A stretch of DNA of 9,878 nt. Origin: Altererythrobacter sp. (GTDB lineage Bacteria; Pseudomonadota; Alphaproteobacteria; Sphingomonadales; Sphingomonadaceae). The notes beneath the pieces are model-generated. The model was not told where the DNA came from. It was given only the letters and a program-made list of their open reading frames with translations, and did no database searches. Made by a program: the position numbers and the translations under genes. The stretch is from NCBI GenBank assembly GCA_023299945.1, contig JALZVZ010000001.1, positions 1-9,878 of the forward strand. The letters are read 5' to 3'. Of the stretch, positions 5,649 to 9,878 are shown in pieces; the stretch's first letter is position 1, and each line of letters opens with the position of its first letter.

Positions 5649-6788
5649 ATGAACGGACAAAAACTGGTGGCTTGGGGCGGCTATGATGCGAGCAAACCAC
5701 GTGTGCGTTTGCTGCTCGATGCGCTGCGCCGCCGCGGTACCTTGGACGCCGAAATTACCATTGATGTTTGGGGCGGGGTTGAGGACAAATCCGTAGCTGG
5801 CAAAGGCCGAGCGGTTAAGGCAGGCCTAAAGCTGATATTTGGGTTTCCTCGCGCTATTCTAGAACTTTTGCGTAGCTCGCGCGCAATAGACGTCCTGCTA
5901 CCTTATCCCGGCACGCCCGACATTTTTGTCGCAGCGATTATTGCCAAATTGCAGGGCCGCAAGATTGTATTGGACGCGTTTCTGCCTATTCACAATACGA
6001 TCGTCGGTGACCGGGCGATGATTGATCCAACTGGTATTCTGGCCAAGGCAATCCACGTTTATGAGAAGGCTGGGCTTAGGTTGGCGGATGTTATCCTCAC
6101 CGATACAGATGCGCATGCCGACTTTTTTGCAACCGAATTTGGGATTGCGCGCGCACGGTTTGAAACGGTTTTGGTCGGAGCAGAGGCATTGTTTGCCCCT
6201 TTGCCTGAGCGGCCAGAGATAGATGATAATCCGCCGTTACCTAGGAATAAGAAAATTGTACTTTTCTACGGGCAATTGATCCCGCTGCACGGTCTCTCGA
6301 CAATTCTAGCTGCCTCGCAGATCACCCCAAGCGATAACGTCCATTGGATCATTGTTGGTGACGGACAGCAGCGCGGGGAATTGGTCGCATTCATGGATGG
6401 GCTGGGCGAGGGCGCCAATATCTCTTGGGAGAAATGGGTCGACTATGAGCGTTTGCCTGCTCTGATCGCGCGCGCTGATATGTGCCTTGGCGTGTTTGGT
6501 GGGTCGGACAAAGCTGCGCGGGTCATCCCCAATAAGGTGTTTCAGCAATTGGCAATGGGCAAGCCTGTTATCACCCGCAGCTCACCAGCGATTGATGATT
6601 TGGCGCAGCGTTATCCTGGCACTGTCCTTACTGTTCCTGCCGAAGATCCAGCGGCGCTTGCTGCTGCGGTTCGCGAGGCTTTAAGCAATGGGGCCAGACT
6701 GACAGGTCTGCCTGCTGAAACCCTGCGTGAACTCACGCCGGATGCAGGGGTTGATAGGTTGCTGGCCCGGCTCAACGTTAGCGAGTGA
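5649..6788 (+). CDS. GT4-like (GT-B fold) glycosyltransferase
   Basis: This is a cytoplasmic sugar transferase of 379 residues with the two-domain GT-B layout. The N-terminal half (about 1-190) would bind the acceptor and shows LLPYPGTPDIFVA (83-95). The C-terminal half (about 200-375) binds the nucleotide-sugar and shows LFYGQLIPLHGL (205-216), IIVGDG (234-239) and the donor-site stretch IPNKVFQQLAMGKPVITR (293-310). In the GT4 pattern the position before the LAMG/EAMA turn is normally glutamate (second E of EX7E); here it is Gln299, and the first E position is Arg291. There is no signal peptide. The N-terminus starts directly on the first strand (KLVAWGGYD), which supports ATG 5649 although no ribosome binding site is visible. 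It ends 10 bases from the convergent FkbM methyltransferase. Context suggests surface-glycan or lipid-linked sugar synthesis; donor and acceptor are unknown. Confidence 0.85.
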   Translation: MNGQKLVAWGGYDASKPRVRLLLDALRRRGTLDAEITIDVWGGVEDKSVAGKGRAVKAGLKLIFGFPRAILELLRSSRAIDVLLPYPGTPDIFVAAIIAKLQGRKIVLDAFLPIHNTIVGDRAMIDPTGILAKAIHVYEKAGLRLADVILTDTDAHADFFATEFGIARARFETVLVGAEALFAPLPERPEIDDNPPLPRNKKIVLFYGQLIPLHGLSTILAASQITPSDNVHWIIVGDGQQRGELVAFMDGLGEGANISWEKWVDYERLPALIARADMCLGVFGGSDKAARVIPNKVFQQLAMGKPVITRSSPAIDDLAQRYPGTVLTVPAEDPAALAAAVREALSNGARLTGLPAETLRELTPDAGVDRLLARLNVSE

Positions 6789-6798
6789 GCGCTGCCGA

Positions 6799-7680
6799 CT
6801 ACGGACGTTCGAAGAAAAGCTCAAACGTACCGCGATCGCCTTCTTTGATTTGCTCAAGAAACTCAGATTCGCGGATTAGCGACATGCCGGGGCGGTCATA
6901 CTGAATAACCAGCGAAGGCTTCAAACCGCTGGCCTCAATCATTGCCAGAACTTCGCGGATTTCATCTTCGCTCAGCAAGCTGCCATGCAGCTCGATGAAC
7001 AAATGACGGATGGTTTTAAGTGTTTCAGTCGCCGCGCGCAGCACCTGAAGCTCATATCCTTCAACATCCATCTTGATGAAAGTTGGGGTTTCATTGGCCG
7101 CTGCAAAAGTGTCAATCCGGTGGCAATCCACCTCGATAAATTCACCTGATGAGCCTGGGTTTTCTTTGGCCGTATGCCAATTGGAAAGTTCAGAAGTGTA
7201 CAGCTTCATCGTGCCGTCTTCTTCGCCAAATCCAGCGTGCTGAACTTCGATGTTCTCATAGCCGTTAAGTTCAATATTGCGTTTTAAGCGAGCAACATTT
7301 TCAGGGTGCGGCTCAATCGCGTAAATCTTGCGGCAGCGGCTCGCTTCCATCAGTGCATAGTAGCCGATGTTCGCGCCGACCTCTAAAACCACATCATCTT
7401 CGCGCAGGATCGACAAAATATGGCCCGTAGCCACTGGCTCACGAATGCCGTCGAGCAGCAGATCGCGGTCGAGCCCTTCTTTTTCAGGCATCAATTCCAT
7501 TTTGGAGCCAAGCACGGTGCGGACTTGCGGCCCTTTCAAGGCCATGCGGTCGAAATCCTTGCGGCGTGAACGGTCTTCCCAACGCGCGCGGGTAAAGTTG
7601 ATTGTGCGCTCTAGCGTGGGCTGGATTCCGCGTGACTGGACCATTTCGATGGCGGCCTTGACTTCATTTGCGTATTTCAT
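6799..7680 (-). CDS. FkbM family SAM-dependent methyltransferase
   Basis: This class I methyltransferase of the FkbM family usually methylates hydroxyl groups on sugars or polyketides, and often sits in exopolysaccharide or O-antigen clusters. With the start at ATG 7680 it has 293 residues. The SAM-binding turn VLEVGANIGYY lies at about 98-108, the acidic-loop motif YAIEPHPEN at 120-128, and the family-typical FIKMDVEGYELQVL at about 201-214. An N-terminal region of about 80 residues precedes the domain. A longer frame reaches ATG 7818, but the extra 46 residues (rich in His, Arg and Cys) do not look like part of the fold and would overlap the upstream gene by 32 bases, so I prefer 7680. A GGGA element lies 11 bases before it. 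It is the last gene of a minus-strand run with the flippase-like and GT-C genes; its substrate is probably a glycan. Confidence 0.88.
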   Translation of the reverse strand: MKYANEVKAAIEMVQSRGIQPTLERTINFTRARWEDRSRRKDFDRMALKGPQVRTVLGSKMELMPEKEGLDRDLLLDGIREPVATGHILSILREDDVVLEVGANIGYYALMEASRCRKIYAIEPHPENVARLKRNIELNGYENIEVQHAGFGEEDGTMKLYTSELSNWHTAKENPGSSGEFIEVDCHRIDTFAAANETPTFIKMDVEGYELQVLRAATETLKTIRHLFIELHGSLLSEDEIREVLAMIEASGLKPSLVIQYDRPGMSLIRESEFLEQIKEGDRGTFELFFERP

Positions 7681-7786
7681 GTGCAGCGTTTTCCCGGATG
7701 TTTGGCAGGCCAATAAGTAACAAGGCCGTAATAGGTGTGAGTGATAGGCAAGATCGATATCTGCCCGTGAATAATGCCCGAAAACT

Positions 7787-8683
7787 TCATGTGCCCTGCG
7801 CCGCTGATGGCTGAGCATCGGAATTTCCGGTTAGAATGATAATACCGGTGGCCGCGCCACTGACGAATAGACCGACGATCCTGTTCAATCCGACCGCGAG
7901 AAAGGCTGCGGTGGGGGCGACGTCAGATAGCCCGGCGATAAGAGCCGCGATTGTCTCGCCAATGCCCAATCCGCCGGGGGCAATCGATGATGCAGACCCC
8001 AGAATAGCAGCAAAGGCAAAGGGATAGGATTGGGATAAAGTCATTGGCACGGCGATGGCAAGAAATGCGCAAACGAGCCGCAAGCCAGCGATTATTAAGC
8101 CGACACAGCGCATTGCAAGGGCGGCCAGCGCGAGACGCAAGCCTGCTTTACGGGAGAGCCAGAGAGTGCAAGCGACAACCCCAACTATACCGCCGATTGC
8201 GATGACTATTCCGTGCGGACTTTGCAAACCCAAGCTTACAGCCGCAGCGATCGCAGCGCATCCAACCCACAATATGGCATTGACGGTCACATGAGATGCC
8301 GCGCCCAATACGCTTGATCCTTTCGCCACCAATGCCCCACTGCGCACCATGGCACCGCCGGGCAAGGGCAAGAATTCTGCGAATTGTGCAATGCAGGCTG
8401 TTTTGAAGGAGCTGGCAAAGGAGATGCTAGCGCCAGCGCCGCGCGCCATCAGCACAAAGTTAGCCGCGCCATATAGAAAAGTGATCGGAACTAAGATCAA
8501 TCCTAGCAAAGCGATTGGACCCCATTGCAAATCGTTCAAGCTGAACGACAATTGCGACAAGGAGTATGTCATGCCTGCTATAAACAACGCCATAGCCAGC
8601 GCAAAAAGCGGCCATTTCAGCTTCGCTAATACAGCCTTAAGCCGGCCTATTTGGAGCGCCCAGGGATCGGTTTGATCTGTCAT
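7787..8683 (-). CDS. YbhN/MprF-like polytopic membrane protein (LPG_synthase_TM family)
   Basis: The product has 298 residues, mostly hydrophobic, with about seven or eight predicted helices after a short cytoplasmic N-terminus (residues 1-24). Two family signatures are visible: EFLPLPGGAMVRSGAL (103-118) and SIAPGGLGIGE (233-243). These glycine-proline re-entrant motifs match the flippase-like domain shared by YbhN, AglD and the membrane part of MprF (lysylphosphatidylglycerol synthase TM region). The catalytic soluble domain of MprF is absent. Members are believed to move or help move lipids or lipid-linked sugars across the membrane, but for stand-alone bacterial forms this is mostly inferred. 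ATG 8683 lies 12 bases after the stop of the GT-C gene, with a weak AGGT upstream, so they are probably co-transcribed. This pairing fits transbilayer movement of a lipid-linked sugar used or made by its neighbours. Family call good, cargo unknown. Confidence 0.8.
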   Translation of the reverse strand: MTDQTDPWALQIGRLKAVLAKLKWPLFALAMALFIAGMTYSLSQLSFSLNDLQWGPIALLGLILVPITFLYGAANFVLMARGAGASISFASSFKTACIAQFAEFLPLPGGAMVRSGALVAKGSSVLGAASHVTVNAILWVGCAAIAAAVSLGLQSPHGIVIAIGGIVGVVACTLWLSRKAGLRLALAALAMRCVGLIIAGLRLVCAFLAIAVPMTLSQSYPFAFAAILGSASSIAPGGLGIGETIAALIAGLSDVAPTAAFLAVGLNRIVGLFVSGAATGIIILTGNSDAQPSAAQGT

Positions 8684-8695
8684 TACCGCGGCAAC

Positions 8696-9878
8696 CTAAA
8701 AATCGGTCCAATAGGGGCGCTCGGGAACGGGCAATGTTGGTTTGCGCGTATTCTCGCCCCAAAGCAGGCCGGTAGCAGTGTTCGCCGGTGCAGCGATTTG
8801 CGCAGAACCGCGCTTCAAAGTTACTATCTCGCCAGCGGCATATTGCGCTCCGTTCACGGTGATCGCAGCATCGGCTTTATACGGGCCAGGAACCCAAACT
8901 TGCCACGCGCGCGTCTCGCCAGCCTTCAATGTGGTTCCCGCAACATAAAGCGGGCCCCAAAATGGGCGATAGGTGGTTTTGAGCGCAGCCAAGTCTTCTT
9001 TGAAGAAGCTGAAATAGCGCGGAACATCGGTCATCGCGCTTAGCAATGATGGGTTCGGCTCAGGCTCAACCGCAGCCAATAGTGGGACAGGCGTTTGGCT
9101 GAGGATTTCGGTGAATTTGGGGCGCTTGCCCGCCATGTAATTGCGCAAGCCCCATCCCGTGAGGAAGTAATTGGCCTTACGATGGCGCGGCAAAAAGGTC
9201 GGAAAGTCTAGGTAGTTTACGGGCTCGTCGAACATTTGACTGGCGGCGATTTGGATGGTGCGCTGCTTGTCCAAATGGCTCTCACCTTCAGCCAGCCAAA
9301 CCATCAAACCCCAGCCTGTAAAGACGGCCAGCACGAGATTGCGGCCATAGCGGTCGCTCAGTGTCTTAATGCCAAAGCCTAATCCAGCAGCGACGGGCGC
9401 CAGCATGAAAGCGTAAAAATAGGGGAAGGTGTTGAGATAGTAAAAGGGGGTCAGAACCATTACCACTAGGCCAGCAATCGCGATTTTCTGCTGCTTTGGG
9501 ATGTCAGAATGCTGCCAAAGTGCGAACGGCGTGATGATCAATGCAAGCACGAAAGGCAGCGCGAAAAGCGCGCCATGCACCATATAGCGCAGGTTCGCTG
9601 TCTCGCCGAGAACGAACATGCTCTCACCTGAATGGCCGACCAGTTTTGCAGCTTCATCGGCAGGCGCAAGTGATAATCCGTGCAATAGGAACACTAATCC
9701 TGCCACGCCAATCGCCAGCAATGGACCGGCGGCAATTTGAACCGCGCGTTTGATGTGAAACTCGCCCTCTGACCAGCGCAGCCAAGCAATCCCAGCAAAA
9801 GCTGGGGCAAACAATACGATTTTCATCGTCACCATGAATGCCGTGCCCATCAGCAAGGCAAAGGCAACAATGGCGGTT
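8696..9878 (-). CDS. GT-C type membrane glycosyltransferase (GT39-like), C-terminal part
   Basis: The frame is open to the window edge. A TTG at 9856 is the first possible start inside the window, but seven more sense codons (reading TAIVAFA) continue upstream, so the gene is 5'-truncated and about 393 codons are visible. The N-terminal half has several membrane helices (roughly residues 1-25, 40-60, 93-113, 125-145, 147-163 and 173-188, counted from 9856). A soluble region of about 195 residues follows, probably periplasmic, with FLTGWGLRNYMAGKRPKF (231-248), RPFWGPLYVAG (297-307) and VWVPGPYKADAAITVNG (320-336). This helix-bundle-plus-wing order, with the WG(P)(I/L)YVAG and VPGPY signatures, resembles GT39-like transferases that use polyprenyl-phosphate sugars. 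The catalytic first extracellular loop would lie outside the window, so activity cannot be confirmed. It is followed after 12 bases by the flippase-like gene. Confidence 0.62.
   Translation of the reverse strand, partial: TAIVAFALLMGTAFMVTMKIVLFAPAFAGIAWLRWSEGEFHIKRAVQIAAGPLLAIGVAGLVFLLHGLSLAPADEAAKLVGHSGESMFVLGETANLRYMVHGALFALPFVLALIITPFALWQHSDIPKQQKIAIAGLVVMVLTPFYYLNTFPYFYAFMLAPVAAGLGFGIKTLSDRYGRNLVLAVFTGWGLMVWLAEGESHLDKQRTIQIAASQMFDEPVNYLDFPTFLPRHRKANYFLTGWGLRNYMAGKRPKFTEILSQTPVPLLAAVEPEPNPSLLSAMTDVPRYFSFFKEDLAALKTTYRPFWGPLYVAGTTLKAGETRAWQVWVPGPYKADAAITVNGAQYAAGEIVTLKRGSAQIAAPANTATGLLWGENTRKPTLPVPERPYWTDF

Noticed and set aside
1..9878. Mobile elements, CRISPR arrays, tRNA/rRNA genes, toxin-antitoxin or defence genes
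   Set aside because: No transposase, integrase, spaced repeat array, cloverleaf or known defence motif was seen on either strand.

Overview
The window reads as chromosomal DNA of an alphaproteobacterium, most likely a sphingomonad or Erythrobacter-like organism. I infer this from the moderate G+C content, the alphaproteobacterial style of the CpaF ATPase, the small conserved two-helix membrane protein, the ABA4-like and DUF938 proteins, and the GT-C protein with a C-terminal wing. This is a judgement from protein style, not a database result. I see no tRNA, rRNA, CRISPR array, insertion sequence, integrase or prophage gene. The window is gene-dense, with ten coding regions; the first and last are cut by the window edges.

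Left part (1-3482): the tail of an ABA4-like membrane protein is followed by a complete acyl-CoA synthetase (AMP-forming) and, 9 bases further on, a DUF938-family methyltransferase-fold protein. The last two look like one transcription and translation unit. They run tail-to-tail into a drug/metabolite-type (EamA) exporter on the minus strand, and the two coding ends overlap by 26 bases.

Middle part (3483-5648): a divergent intergenic stretch carries a short imperfect tandem repeat and precedes a 79-residue two-helix membrane protein. Next comes a complete cpaF, the secretion/pilus ATPase of Flp (Tad) systems, on the minus strand. No other tad/cpa gene is visible on either side of it. A 202-base divergent intergenic region separates cpaF from the next gene.

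Right part (5649-9878): these genes look like surface or lipid-linked glycan work. They are a GT4-like cytoplasmic glycosyltransferase on the plus strand and a convergent minus-strand run. In transcription order the run is a GT-C (GT39-like) membrane glycosyltransferase, a YbhN/MprF-type polytopic protein (LPG_synthase_TM family) and an FkbM methyltransferase. A plausible joint role is making, moving and decorating a lipid-linked sugar or exported glycan at the cell envelope; the substrate cannot be read from the sequence.

I did not find a clearly new defence, mobile or regulatory system. The points most worth checking are the isolated cpaF, the possible envelope-glycan module, two plus-strand genes that may be transcribed as leaderless mRNAs, and two tail-to-tail gene pairs with no room for a terminator. 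Two start codons also probably need moving inward from the longest reading frame (FkbM and the EamA transporter).
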